Assembly (NCBI RefSeq): GCF_028288225.1
Contig: NZ_JAQBOC010000047.1
Span: 29,026-93,025 of the forward strand
From: Mucilaginibacter sp.
GTDB taxonomy: Bacteria; Bacteroidota; Bacteroidia; Sphingobacteriales; Sphingobacteriaceae
DNA length: 64,000 nt
Direction of reading: 5' to 3'
Position numbers and translations under genes: made by a program. Positions within the stretch are counted from its first letter, which is position 1; each line of letters begins with the position of its first letter. Positions 17,950 to 26,607 of this stretch are shown here, in pieces. The notes under the pieces were generated by a model that was not told where the DNA came from, searched no databases, and worked only from the letters and a program-made list of their open reading frames with translations.

Positions 17950-19048
17950 AAAAAGGCTGTTTTTTATCGATAAAATAATCCTGTGGCTAAACTGCCTGCT
18001 GTGTTTTGCGTTATTGACCAGCTACCTTGCTCCCGTTGTAGATCCTAAAACAATCTGGATAATTGCCTTTTTTGGATTAGCCTACCCGCTTTTGTTGCTG
18101 GGTAGTATTGTATTTATCATTTACTGGGCACTGCGAAAAAATTGGTATTTTATGATATCGGTGTTATGTATAGCAATAGGATATAATGTATTGCTTAATA
18201 ACTTTCAGCTGCACGGTCCATCATCCTATTCAAACGGGCCAAATCAAACCGTGATAAATATGATGACGTATAACGTGCATAATTTTAAGCGTTATGGCTC
18301 AAACAATGACATATCCACCAAACATGAGATCCTGCAGCTGATCTCTGAAAATCAACCGGATGTGATAGGCTTCCAGGAGTTTTATACCCGTAAAGCCGGA
18401 CAATATGATATGCGCGATTCCATATTGAAAATAATGGGGACCACCTGGTACTATTTTGAACCGGCAATTGCGAACAGCCAGGAAGCCATTGGGATGGCCA
18501 TTTTTTCAAAGTTCCCGATCATGGCTCATGGTATTGTTCCGTTTGCCAATAAGCTGGGCGAAAACGCTTGTTTATACATCGATGTAAAAAAAGGCGATAA
18601 ACAATTCAGGGTTTATAGTGTGCACCTGCAGTCTATCCGGTTTGATCCTGAAGATTACAGGTATCTTAGCAGCATAGCCAAACAAGGCAAGGCAGAAGGT
18701 TCATCGGCACGGAGGCTGGGAAGCAAATTGAAAGCTGCTTTTATAAAACGAAGCGCCCAGGTAATTAAAATAAAAGAACACGCTGCGCAGTGTCCATACC
18801 CTTACGTAATATCAGGCGATTTTAATGACACTCCTGCCTCATACGCCGTTAACCAGATGGCAAAAGGTTTAAAGAATGCATTCCGTGAAGGGGGTGTCGG
18901 CTTTGGCCGCACCTATAATGGCGATTTCCCCAATTACCAGATAGATTATATTATGGCAAGTCCGCAGTTTGATGTCCGCAGCTACCAGATCATCGAAAAA
19001 AAATTATCAGATCATTACCCGGTGAAGAGTGATTTGGTCCTTAGGTAG
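17939..19048 (+). CDS. Membrane-anchored endonuclease/exonuclease/phosphatase-family protein
   Basis: 369 residues. Three hydrophobic segments in the first 90 residues anchor the protein, followed by an EEP (DNase I-like) domain: MTYNVHNFKRYG, GFQEFY (catalytic Glu), ISGDFNDTP and the closing SDHYPVKSDL (catalytic His). Activity could be nuclease or phosphodiesterase; membrane anchoring suggests an extracytoplasmic target. Translationally coupled to the rhomboid gene (11-base overlap). Its TAG stop is followed directly by word repeats. Confidence 0.87.
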   Translation: MKVKKRLFFIDKIILWLNCLLCFALLTSYLAPVVDPKTIWIIAFFGLAYPLLLLGSIVFIIYWALRKNWYFMISVLCIAIGYNVLLNNFQLHGPSSYSNGPNQTVINMMTYNVHNFKRYGSNNDISTKHEILQLISENQPDVIGFQEFYTRKAGQYDMRDSILKIMGTTWYYFEPAIANSQEAIGMAIFSKFPIMAHGIVPFANKLGENACLYIDVKKGDKQFRVYSVHLQSIRFDPEDYRYLSSIAKQGKAEGSSARRLGSKLKAAFIKRSAQVIKIKEHAAQCPYPYVISGDFNDTPASYAVNQMAKGLKNAFREGGVGFGRTYNGDFPNYQIDYIMASPQFDVRSYQIIEKKLSDHYPVKSDLVLR

Positions 19049-19178
19049 TCATTGGGCATTTGTCATTAGTGGCCCGGTTTGCTATCGATAGTCACTGGGC
19101 ATTGTCAGGGTGTTTTGTTATGGCCATTACCTAATGATAATTCCCCAATGACTAATGACACAATGACCAATGACTAAC
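19049..19178. repeat. Word-repeat hairpin (caatgactaatgac family)
   Basis: Variants of the words tcattgggcatttgtcatta and ccaatgactaatgac face one another and form an imperfect long hairpin that spans the whole gap between two convergent genes, touching both stop codons. Expected to be a bidirectional terminator. Confidence 0.75.
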
Positions 19179-19661
19179 TCACTTTTTCATCTCTTCTTTT
19201 ATCGCTCTTAAAAACTCGTTTGCTTGTTGTGAGCCGATTATGTAAATAAGACCATCCCTGTCGGTTAGGTGAATGGCATCTTTGCCGGCTGTGTAAAAGC
19301 GGATGGTGCCTTTTGTATGCAGATTATATACCGGATTATTAAATAAATACCTGCTGTATTCGCCTTTCTCGGCTTTAACAATGCTGTTAAGGTCAATTTT
19401 AACCAGGCGGGTGGTCCATAGTCCGTCCACTAAAATGCTTTTATTTTCTATCCGGGTGCGAAAATGGAGCAGGAAACCCATTATAATTGAAATAATAATA
19501 ATGGCAAAGCCAACCACCACCAGCAAGTCGCCGTTGCGTTCGCGCTCATCGGTAAAAAAATAAGCAGCAAAACAAAACATTGCTAAAACCAGGCGGATGG
19601 TAATTGGAATAAATTCCCTGCCGAGATACTGTTTTTCAATAAAAGCCGGTCTATCTGTCAT
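19179..19661 (-). CDS. PH-domain-like membrane protein, unknown function
   Basis: 160 residues: two membrane segments (about residues 22-40 and 46-66) followed by a small beta-rich domain (NKSILVDGLWTTRLVKIDLN, GTIRFYTAGKDAIHLTD) resembling bacterial PH-like domains, and a final amphipathic helix. No enzyme motif. It sits alone, convergent with the EEP gene and upstream of nothing obvious. Confidence 0.65.
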   Translation of the reverse strand: MTDRPAFIEKQYLGREFIPITIRLVLAMFCFAAYFFTDERERNGDLLVVVGFAIIIISIIMGFLLHFRTRIENKSILVDGLWTTRLVKIDLNSIVKAEKGEYSRYLFNNPVYNLHTKGTIRFYTAGKDAIHLTDRDGLIYIIGSQQANEFLRAIKEEMKK

Positions 19662-19777
19662 TTTAATTTGATGATTTGATGGTGCGTTGATTTGAAGATG
19701 GGTTGGTTTTGAAAATTGGTTGTTTAGTATTTGTTCAATTATTTAAAGTTAGCTTTCATTTTCAAATCTTCAAATTA

Positions 19778-21118
19778 TCAGATATTCAAATTGACCAATT
19801 CGAATATAGTTACTTTTTTAGTGTTATTGGTAACTTTATAATGATCATCAAGCCGATAGCCGCCTATCCATATTATCCCGCCATTACCGTTTATTACCAG
19901 CGGGATCTCGTCCTTTTGATGCAACGGAATCTTCTGATCTATAAAAAAATCACTTAACTTTTTACTGCCCTTCATCCCCAAGGGGGAAAAATGATCGCCC
20001 GTTTGCCAGCGGCGCAAAGTTAACGGATATATCAACAAGTCAGTATCAACTGATACTGCCATCGGGTTGTTTTTTACAATAAGCGGACTATCATCATGCA
20101 AAATATTCAACTTATAACGCCCACAGTTAACTTCCCTATCCAATGGATTGATCAGGACGTTCTCTTGAGCTCCAATTTCTTTTTGTGCTATGATAAGCTT
20201 TTCCCTGTCTACTATAAGCCTAAAATCCCCTGTTTCAAAAAACCGTCCCGAATGTTTATCCAATGAAGATATCAAATCATCAATAACAGTTTCATTAACG
20301 CCATACTCCCGTAGCAGGTTAAAAAGCAACAAACGTTGGGGCTGCAACGCCTTTATATCATCCAATAAAATATGGGTCTCGTTTTTATGGGCGATTAACA
20401 GCTTGTCCTTCAACTCTGCTACCCGCAGATCCAGTAATAATTCAAGCTCCCTGAAATGCTTAAGATTACTTTCAAAGGTTTGCTCCAGGCCCGGGTTTAA
20501 CTCTTTTAGTTTTGGGATAACTTCTAACCGTATTTTGTTTCGGGCATATTTTACAGAGGTATTTGAGCTGTCTTCACGGTAAGAGATCTTAAATTCATTG
20601 ATTAGGTTCCGGATGTCATCCCGGCTTAAAAACAGCATGGGGCGAACCAGCATGCCGTTTTTAGGCAAAATACCGTGCAGGCCCGCAATACCTGTGCCGC
20701 GGGTAAGATTTAACAATATTGTTTCAATTGCATCGTTCTGATGGTGAGCAAGCGCAATAACCGAATAATCAGCCTGTTGCCTCACCTGTTCAAACCATTG
20801 GTAACGCAAAGTACGGGCCGCCATTTGGATTGAAACTTTATTATCTGCCGTGTGTTTTAAAGTATCAAAGCGGATGGTGTGGAACTTTACATCAAGTTGT
20901 TGGGCCAGCTGAAGACAAAATTGCTCGTCGCCGACTGATTCATCATTGCGCAGCTGAAAGTTACAATGAGCTATGCCAAAATGAAAACCTGCTGATTTGA
21001 GTAAATGAACCATGATAACAGAATCCATTCCACCACTCACAGCAGCAAGTATTTTACTGTCCTGATTGAAAAGGTTATTTTGCTCAATAAAATCAATGAA
21101 TTTTTTAACCGGCAGCAT
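19778..21118 (-). CDS. tilS: tRNA(Ile)-lysidine synthetase
   Basis: Converts C34 of the CAU-anticodon tRNA(Ile) to lysidine so that it reads AUA. 446 residues with the N-type ATP pyrophosphatase P-loop SGGMDSV (28-34), the LAHHQNDAIETILLNLTRGTG block, and a C-terminal domain with WQTGDHFSPLGMKGSKKLSD typical of TilS. The start ATG at 21118 lies only 4 bases after a promoter -7 box, so the mRNA is predicted to be leaderless. Divergent from the OstA-like gene. Confidence 0.96.
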   Translation of the reverse strand: MLPVKKFIDFIEQNNLFNQDSKILAAVSGGMDSVIMVHLLKSAGFHFGIAHCNFQLRNDESVGDEQFCLQLAQQLDVKFHTIRFDTLKHTADNKVSIQMAARTLRYQWFEQVRQQADYSVIALAHHQNDAIETILLNLTRGTGIAGLHGILPKNGMLVRPMLFLSRDDIRNLINEFKISYREDSSNTSVKYARNKIRLEVIPKLKELNPGLEQTFESNLKHFRELELLLDLRVAELKDKLLIAHKNETHILLDDIKALQPQRLLLFNLLREYGVNETVIDDLISSLDKHSGRFFETGDFRLIVDREKLIIAQKEIGAQENVLINPLDREVNCGRYKLNILHDDSPLIVKNNPMAVSVDTDLLIYPLTLRRWQTGDHFSPLGMKGSKKLSDFFIDQKIPLHQKDEIPLVINGNGGIIWIGGYRLDDHYKVTNNTKKVTIFELVNLNI

Positions 21119-21122
21119 CCTT

Positions 21123-21151
21123 CAAAATTATTAATTTAAAACCCCAACAAA
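21123..21151 (-). promoter_or_regulatory. tilS promoter, predicted leaderless
   Basis: TTTG (21151-21148) and TAATTTTG (21130-21123) are separated by 17 bases and fit the Bacteroidota -33/-7 pattern. Only 4 bases separate the -7 box from the ATG, so transcription would start at about the first codon. Confidence 0.65.
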
Positions 21152-21163
21152 AAACTAATTTTG
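21135..21163 (+). promoter_or_regulatory. OstA-like gene promoter, predicted leaderless
   Basis: TAATTTTG at 21156-21163 is a perfect -7 box; TTTA at 21135-21138, 17 bases upstream, is a near match to the -33 TTTG. The GTG start at 21169 is 5 bases after the box. The promoter is interleaved with that of tilS within 50 bp. Confidence 0.55.
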
Positions 21164-21168
21164 CCATC

Positions 21169-23778
21169 GTGAGGAAATATGTTTTATTCGCTTTTTTATT
21201 GTTTGCATCGGTGACAGCTATTTGCCAGAAAAAATCAGTTGTTAACCTGATCAAATCAAAAGAAAGCTATGGCATAAAACTTAACGGCAAGGACCTTATA
21301 AAGGTTTACCAGGGAACTTTCAGGCAAGATTTTTCGACGCTAACTTCCGACAGCGCATACTTTTATCCGCAGGACAATGCCTTTGATGCATTTGGGCATG
21401 TGATTATTAACCAGGGCGATACCTTAAATATTTACTCAGACAAGCTTAATTATAACGGCAACACCAAAGTTGCCTTGCTTACAGATAATGTAAAAATGGT
21501 TGATAAGGACGCCACGTTAACTACCAATTATCTTACTTATAACACCGCAACACGCATTGGCACCTATGTTGATGGTGGCAAACTGGTGAATAAGGATAAT
21601 ACGCTGCTTAGCAAAAATGGTTATTATTTTGCTTTTTCGCACGATTCCTATTTCAGGTATAATGTATCGCTTACCACGCCTGATGCTTTGATAAAAACTG
21701 ATACCATGCGGTATAATACCAAAGACAAGATAGCTTATTTTTACGGGCCAACCCATATTTATGGCACCAAAAACGAGAAGGGAAAAAAGGATAAAGACAC
21801 ACTTTACACAGAGAACGGAACTTATAATACCGTAGTTGAGCAGGCAGCGTTCGGGAAAAACAATTTATATACATCCGGAACAAAATCATTAAAGGGTGAT
21901 AGCTTATTTTATGATAAGCTTAAGGGCTATGGTCGTGCCGTTAAGCATGTTACCTTTACTGATAAGGAACAGAAAACTACTATAAAGGGCAATTTAGGTA
22001 CTTACTTTAAAGCTGAAGAACGTACCATTATGACAGAGGACCCTTATATAATTATTGTTACCGAGCAAAAAGATACCACCAATGCCGATTCTGTAGCGAA
22101 AGCCGATTCTGTAAAAAAAGCTGATTCTTTGTTTAGAATAAATCCTGCAAAAAGTAAGGGCGCCATGAACATGGCCCAGCTGATAAAACAAACCATTCCG
22201 GGCAAGGGGGATACTGTCATTAATACCCGCAAATTTAATCCGGCTTTAATAAAAGACGGTAAATTAAAGGTTGATTCGGCAGTTAAAAAATTACCCGCAG
22301 ATACAAACGCACTCCGTAAAAAAATCGATTCTGTTATAAAAAAATCACCTGTTGATATGAAAAATATCAATTTGAAAACGGTGCAGGCAAAAATAATTCC
22401 GGCTGGTTCTAAAGCTAAAATCACGAAAAAGCAGGACAGTAGTCCGTTGGTAGCCGGCCAGCCTAAAAACATACCGGAGCCTAAGGCTGTAAAAGATACC
22501 GGCCACATCAAGCGCGACTCTGTTTATATGTCGGCGGATACTATAGAAACGCAGATTTTGACCTACAAAGATCTGAAGATCTACCAGGAAAAGCAGCGGC
22601 TGGCACATATAAGGGACACCACTACAAGGCCTAAAGCCAAAATACCCGACTCCAAATTTTTAACGGGTAAGCTGGCAGGGATTCCTGCGGATAGCAGTTT
22701 TCGTCGTCGTGAGTTTTTTGGCAAGCCAAAGCCAATCCCTAAAAAATTACCAATAGTTTTAAGTAAAAAACAGCTGGCCGCCGATAGCCTTCGAAAAAAA
22801 CTTGGTGATGATTCCCTTACTACAGCAAGAAAGCTGGAACCAAGCGATACCGCCAGGATAAGGATTGTGATAGCACACCATAATTTTAAACTGTTTAAGT
22901 CGGACATGCAGGCTAAGTCTGATTCCATGTTTTATAGCAACAAGGATTCAACCATCCGGTGTTTTGTTAATCCCCTTATATGGACGGAGGGCTCGCAGCT
23001 ATCAGGCGATACCATTTATTTACAGATGAAGCACAAAAAAATGGATAACATGACCATGTTTCCGAATGCCTTTATTGTAAATATCGAAAAGGGAGACTCC
23101 GTGCATTTTAACCAGGTTGCCGGCAAAAAGATGCGTGGCTATTTTAAGGATGATAAGCTGCACCAGATGTTTATTGACGGCAATGCCGAAAGCATTTACT
23201 TTAATAGGGATAGCGGAAAAACTGAAGTAAGTGGTATGGAACGCTCATTGAGCACCCGCATTCGCGTTAACTTTGAAAAAAACCAGGCCACCAACATCGG
23301 CTTTTATCTAAAGCCCGAGCATAAATATACACCTATTGATAAAGTGGTTGATGACGATAAAATACTAAAAGGGTTTATATGGAAACCAAAAGAAAGGCCA
23401 ATATCAAAAGAATCCATTATACCATCATACAACAAAAAGGCTGACGCAAAAGTGGCGAAGGGTAAGGCGAAAACAGGTAAAGCACCTGACAAAGGGCCAC
23501 CAGGGGCTAAAACAACTAAGGATAGTACTAACGTTAGCGCACCAAAACTGCCGGGCATAAAAGCCGCTAAGGACAGCTTGAACAATATGCCTCAAAAACT
23601 GCCGGGGGTAAAAGCGGCTGGCGATACCTCAAATAAGGCGCCATCAAAATCGCCGCTCATAAAAACAGCAAAAGATAGTTTGCAAAAGAACGTTCCAGTT
23701 AAGTTGCCTGCGGGGAAGGCCGCTAAAGACACTGCTGGCGCTAAACCGGCGGTGGAAAAGAAACCGGCAGAGAATTAA
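21169..23778 (+). CDS. OstA/LptA-like envelope protein with low-complexity C-terminus
   Basis: 869 residues, GTG start. A signal peptide (to about ICQ, residue 20) is followed by OstA/LptA-type beta-jellyroll repeats: YQGTFRQDFSTLTSDSAYFY, LNIYSDKLNYNGN, AFGHVIINQGDTL. This family binds and transports lipopolysaccharide across the periplasm. The middle and the last 150 residues are rich in K, P, A, D and S with repeats such as KLPGIKAAKDS, and look disordered. Genes of this kind beside tilS occur in Sphingobacteriaceae. The start is supported by the promoter box 5 bases upstream. Confidence 0.82.
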   Translation: MRKYVLFAFLLFASVTAICQKKSVVNLIKSKESYGIKLNGKDLIKVYQGTFRQDFSTLTSDSAYFYPQDNAFDAFGHVIINQGDTLNIYSDKLNYNGNTKVALLTDNVKMVDKDATLTTNYLTYNTATRIGTYVDGGKLVNKDNTLLSKNGYYFAFSHDSYFRYNVSLTTPDALIKTDTMRYNTKDKIAYFYGPTHIYGTKNEKGKKDKDTLYTENGTYNTVVEQAAFGKNNLYTSGTKSLKGDSLFYDKLKGYGRAVKHVTFTDKEQKTTIKGNLGTYFKAEERTIMTEDPYIIIVTEQKDTTNADSVAKADSVKKADSLFRINPAKSKGAMNMAQLIKQTIPGKGDTVINTRKFNPALIKDGKLKVDSAVKKLPADTNALRKKIDSVIKKSPVDMKNINLKTVQAKIIPAGSKAKITKKQDSSPLVAGQPKNIPEPKAVKDTGHIKRDSVYMSADTIETQILTYKDLKIYQEKQRLAHIRDTTTRPKAKIPDSKFLTGKLAGIPADSSFRRREFFGKPKPIPKKLPIVLSKKQLAADSLRKKLGDDSLTTARKLEPSDTARIRIVIAHHNFKLFKSDMQAKSDSMFYSNKDSTIRCFVNPLIWTEGSQLSGDTIYLQMKHKKMDNMTMFPNAFIVNIEKGDSVHFNQVAGKKMRGYFKDDKLHQMFIDGNAESIYFNRDSGKTEVSGMERSLSTRIRVNFEKNQATNIGFYLKPEHKYTPIDKVVDDDKILKGFIWKPKERPISKESIIPSYNKKADAKVAKGKAKTGKAPDKGPPGAKTTKDSTNVSAPKLPGIKAAKDSLNNMPQKLPGVKAAGDTSNKAPSKSPLIKTAKDSLQKNVPVKLPAGKAAKDTAGAKPAVEKKPAEN

Positions 23779-23836
23779 AAGATCAGGAATGATCTTGTAA
23801 TCCATCCCACAGATTTAAAAAAATCTCTTTCCTTGT

Positions 23837-24601
23837 TCAAGCCAAGTTATGGTAATAATTTGTGGGCCAAACCCCAGGGTTGCTTTTTATTTCAGATTCA
23901 AGGAATAGAATAATGTTTTTCATTACCCCGCTTGAATCTGAATTTAAGTGGTGTAAATCAAATTCGGGTCCAAAATCAATATTTATTATGCCATTGCGAA
24001 GCGTTGGGATGGCTGTAAACAGTGGGACCTTCGCAATTCTTGCCAAACGCGCTGGAAGCAGCGATACATTACAACAATTTCCAAAAAAATTGACCGGGCA
24101 ATTATTCAAATTATTAAACACATCAAATGCAATAATGATCCGCCCATTTTGTTGTAAACATTTTACAATCTGCCGCAAATCACTAAATCCTTCACCCTCT
24201 CTTTGAATGCGTCTTTTTCGGTGGGTCCATTTGCCGCTTGCCATAATTAACGCAAAGTTATTTTCAAGGCACCATTGAACAAGCAAGCGTTTCCATGGGG
24301 TATGGCAAATGGCAATAATACAGCCTGAATCAGCGCGAAGCGGAACAAGTAAATTTACCATGCGAAGCATACTGGGACGAAGAGGGCTGCGAACACATAC
24401 AGAAATTATTCTTCTGACAAATTGAGTGCTCCATATATTTATCAGGTTTTTAAGTACACCGCCTTTACTGTTTAATACACATAACGGCACCTTTAGAAGC
24501 CGGGCAGATATTAAACAATAATGAATGCCCGCACTTATATATGGAATGAAGCTGCAGATGAATATGCATTCAATTAAAAGGACAGGCTTGCGGATCTTCA
24601 T
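23837..24601 (-). CDS. Lauroyl/lysophospholipid acyltransferase-like protein (LpxL superfamily)
   Basis: 254 residues. The C-terminal half follows the LpxL/HtrB pattern: LQQNGRIIIAFDVFNN, VNFFGN, LPARLARIAKVPLF, and the end ESEIKSNPGVWPTNYYHNLA. A possible HxxxxD/E catalytic motif reads HTPWKR, with Arg in place of the acid, so activity as a transferase is in doubt; such divergent members occur in secondary-metabolite and non-ribosomal clusters. One N-terminal hydrophobic stretch. It stands isolated in AT-rich sequence and no operon partner is visible. Confidence 0.6.
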   Translation of the reverse strand: MKIRKPVLLIECIFICSFIPYISAGIHYCLISARLLKVPLCVLNSKGGVLKNLINIWSTQFVRRIISVCVRSPLRPSMLRMVNLLVPLRADSGCIIAICHTPWKRLLVQWCLENNFALIMASGKWTHRKRRIQREGEGFSDLRQIVKCLQQNGRIIIAFDVFNNLNNCPVNFFGNCCNVSLLPARLARIAKVPLFTAIPTLRNGIINIDFGPEFDLHHLNSDSSGVMKNIILFLESEIKSNPGVWPTNYYHNLA

Positions 24602-25227
24602 TTAAATATTTTACTGACTTATAAAAAATATTTATTTGAATAATATTACAATAAAAATAATTGGTTCAAAGCCGAATAAGAATATTGCTAATTTATTGTA
24701 AACTTATACACACTAAATATTGAGATGGTATAGCAGGTATTATTTTTAATAAGCTGTTGCAGATCAAATACAAGCTTTAGGTTTAAAACAGGCGGCCCGC
24801 TTTAATCTCTGGCTGATTATCTTTTTTGGGTGGCATGATAGTGCTATTTATTACCGCGATATATTTTTAAGTGATGAAGTAGGTTTATGAAAAATATACG
24901 TTTTACGGCAAAAAGTGCAGTAGTACTTCCTGATTTTTAGAAAGAACAAGAATGTTTTAATAAACCAGCCTCTGTGCTTTTTGCAATTAAAATCTTCTCC
25001 GCATGAAAGGCAAAAATGTACAGGATTTAATTTTATAACTGTTTTCAAGAATAGCTGTTTTTCCGTTTTACGGAAAACAGAAACGCGTGGTTTCGATAAA
25101 TTTAATATTTAGGAGAATAATTATTCATTGGTTATCCATTTTTTGCTAAAGACATGGATGACAGATGAGTATACGATGACAAACCAGAATATTATGTTGA
25201 AACAAGTTAAGCAGCTTTAATTACGAT
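24602..25227. other. AT-rich gene-poor stretch
   Basis: About 600 bp of AT-rich sequence between the acyltransferase-like gene and rdgB. Apart from the small candidate gene at 24851-25048 I see no coding frame, no strong hairpin and no recognisable repeat. Confidence 0.5.
24851..25048 (-). CDS. Small putative zinc-ribbon protein
   Basis: 65 residues with two CxxC pairs, CLSC near the N-terminus and CTFC near the C-terminus (YYCTFCRKTYIFH), about 30 residues apart with an additional Cys between. That spacing fits a small zinc ribbon. It is basic and lies alone in AT-rich DNA, so it could also be chance. No role assigned. Confidence 0.35.
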   Translation of the reverse strand: MKTVIKLNPVHFCLSCGEDFNCKKHRGWFIKTFLFFLKIRKYYCTFCRKTYIFHKPTSSLKNISR

Positions 25228-25806
25228 TTAAATCTTATTCAAAAACGCCACCAATTGCTCCATAGCCTTAGCCCTGTGGCTAATGCTGTTCTTTTCATCC
25301 AGGCTCATTTGGGCAAACGTTACATCATAACCGTCGGGTTGAAATATAGGGTCATAACCGAACCCTTCTATACCCGAACGTTCATGGCGGATAGTTCCTT
25401 CAACTGTACCTTCAAAAAAGTATTCAGCGCTGTTCCATATTAATGATATTACAGTGCGGAAACGTGCTTTGCGGTTTGCTTGATTTTGCAGCCCGGTGAG
25501 TACTTTATTAATATTGGCATCATGATTGCCATGCTCGCCTGCATATCTTGCGGAGTATACCCCCGGGTCGCCGTTCAGGGCATCTATTTCCAGTCCGCTG
25601 TCATCGCCAAAGCAATCCAGCTTATACTTATCAAATATATAATGACTTTTTATTGATGCATTTTCATGAAAGGTTAACCCGGTTTCGGCAATATCATCAA
25701 AGCAGCCGATATCATCCAGGCTCAATAATTTTATTTGTCCATCAATTTTAGCGGAAACCTCCTGGAGCTTATGAGCATTATTTGTTACAAAAACTAATTG
25801 GTGCAT
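25228..25806 (-). CDS. rdgB: Non-canonical purine NTP pyrophosphatase (RdgB/HAM1)
   Basis: Hydrolyses dITP, dXTP and ITP to monophosphates, cleaning the nucleotide pool. 192 residues with FVTNNAHKLQEV at the N-terminus, the catalytic/metal region GDDSGLEIDALNG, PGVYSARYAG, the FGYDPIF block and SHRAKA near the end. Its start is 4 bases after the stop of the upstream unknown gene, so the two form an operon. Confidence 0.96.
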   Translation of the reverse strand: MHQLVFVTNNAHKLQEVSAKIDGQIKLLSLDDIGCFDDIAETGLTFHENASIKSHYIFDKYKLDCFGDDSGLEIDALNGDPGVYSARYAGEHGNHDANINKVLTGLQNQANRKARFRTVISLIWNSAEYFFEGTVEGTIRHERSGIEGFGYDPIFQPDGYDVTFAQMSLDEKNSISHRAKAMEQLVAFLNKI

Positions 25807-25810
25807 GCCG

Positions 25811-26368
25811 TTATAATTGCTTCATTTGTTCCCAAAATGCCTTTTTGTTTTCCACGCTGTCCATCATCTCATCAAAGCTGAAAGTTAGTAATACCGGATA
25901 GCCATTTAGTTGAGTAAGTTTATTTAGCTCAAACACTCCAATATCTGCGGGCATGCTGTTTTTACCTAGCAAAAGTAACTTTTGTGGTTTAAAGAAATCG
26001 GCCATCACCCCAAATTCAGTATCTAAATATTTGGCCCTGTTAAAAATAGCTACATCATCCCGGCTAAAACCTAAACGGGTAAGCGTGCTTTCCAAAGCCA
26101 TAAGGTGTTTATCATGCATCAAATCATGTTCAGGATAATGCACAATAACCAGGAAATTCTTTTTGTGTCCGCCCAAATAATTAAAGCTAACGGGTTTCGG
26201 CTCTGTTACCGGCACAGCGGCGGCTGGGATATACTCCGGCTCAGGCTCAGCAAAAGTATTCTCCGGCTTTGGTGCAGCCGGGGTGCTATATGCTAATTTA
26301 TCTTTATTCAACAGGTAAATATCATCCTGCATAATAAAACTAAAAGCTATAGGGTTTTCTATGTTCAT
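25811..26368 (-). CDS. Unknown protein, possibly HolD-like
   Basis: 185 residues. After a proline- and glutamate-rich linker (residues 30-60) comes a globular domain of about 120 residues: KKNFLVIVHYPEHD, LTRLGFSRDDVAIFN, FKPQKLLLLGKN. The C-terminus, VLLTFSFDEMM followed by KKAFWEQMKQL, resembles in pattern the end of the DNA polymerase III psi subunit (HolD), whose fold is like uracil-DNA glycosylase. That comparison is by eye and weak. It is the first gene of an operon with rdgB. Confidence 0.6.
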   Translation of the reverse strand: MNIENPIAFSFIMQDDIYLLNKDKLAYSTPAAPKPENTFAEPEPEYIPAAAVPVTEPKPVSFNYLGGHKKNFLVIVHYPEHDLMHDKHLMALESTLTRLGFSRDDVAIFNRAKYLDTEFGVMADFFKPQKLLLLGKNSMPADIGVFELNKLTQLNGYPVLLTFSFDEMMDSVENKKAFWEQMKQL

Positions 26369-26565
26369 TGTACGCGCCGGTTTTTACCTGTCTCCTTCTA
26401 AAAGCAGAGGGAGAACAGGAGGGTATTTAACAAATTTTAACCAAAAGTAAGTAAACTGTTTGAAGCATTATCGGCATATTCGCACAATTATATTCGGTTT
26501 CAATTAATTGCCGTTATTTATACCGTAGGAATTCATAATTTTTACCGAAATTCGAAGGTTTTTAA

Positions 26566-26580
26566 TCCGCCTTTGGCGGA
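26566..26580. repeat. Short palindrome tccgcctttggcgga
   Basis: Six-base stem, three-base loop, 28 bases upstream of the SurA-like start codon. It may be a leader hairpin or a short REP remnant. Confidence 0.5.
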
Positions 26581-26607
26581 GCAGTTTAATTAGCACATAC
26601 AAGGTAC

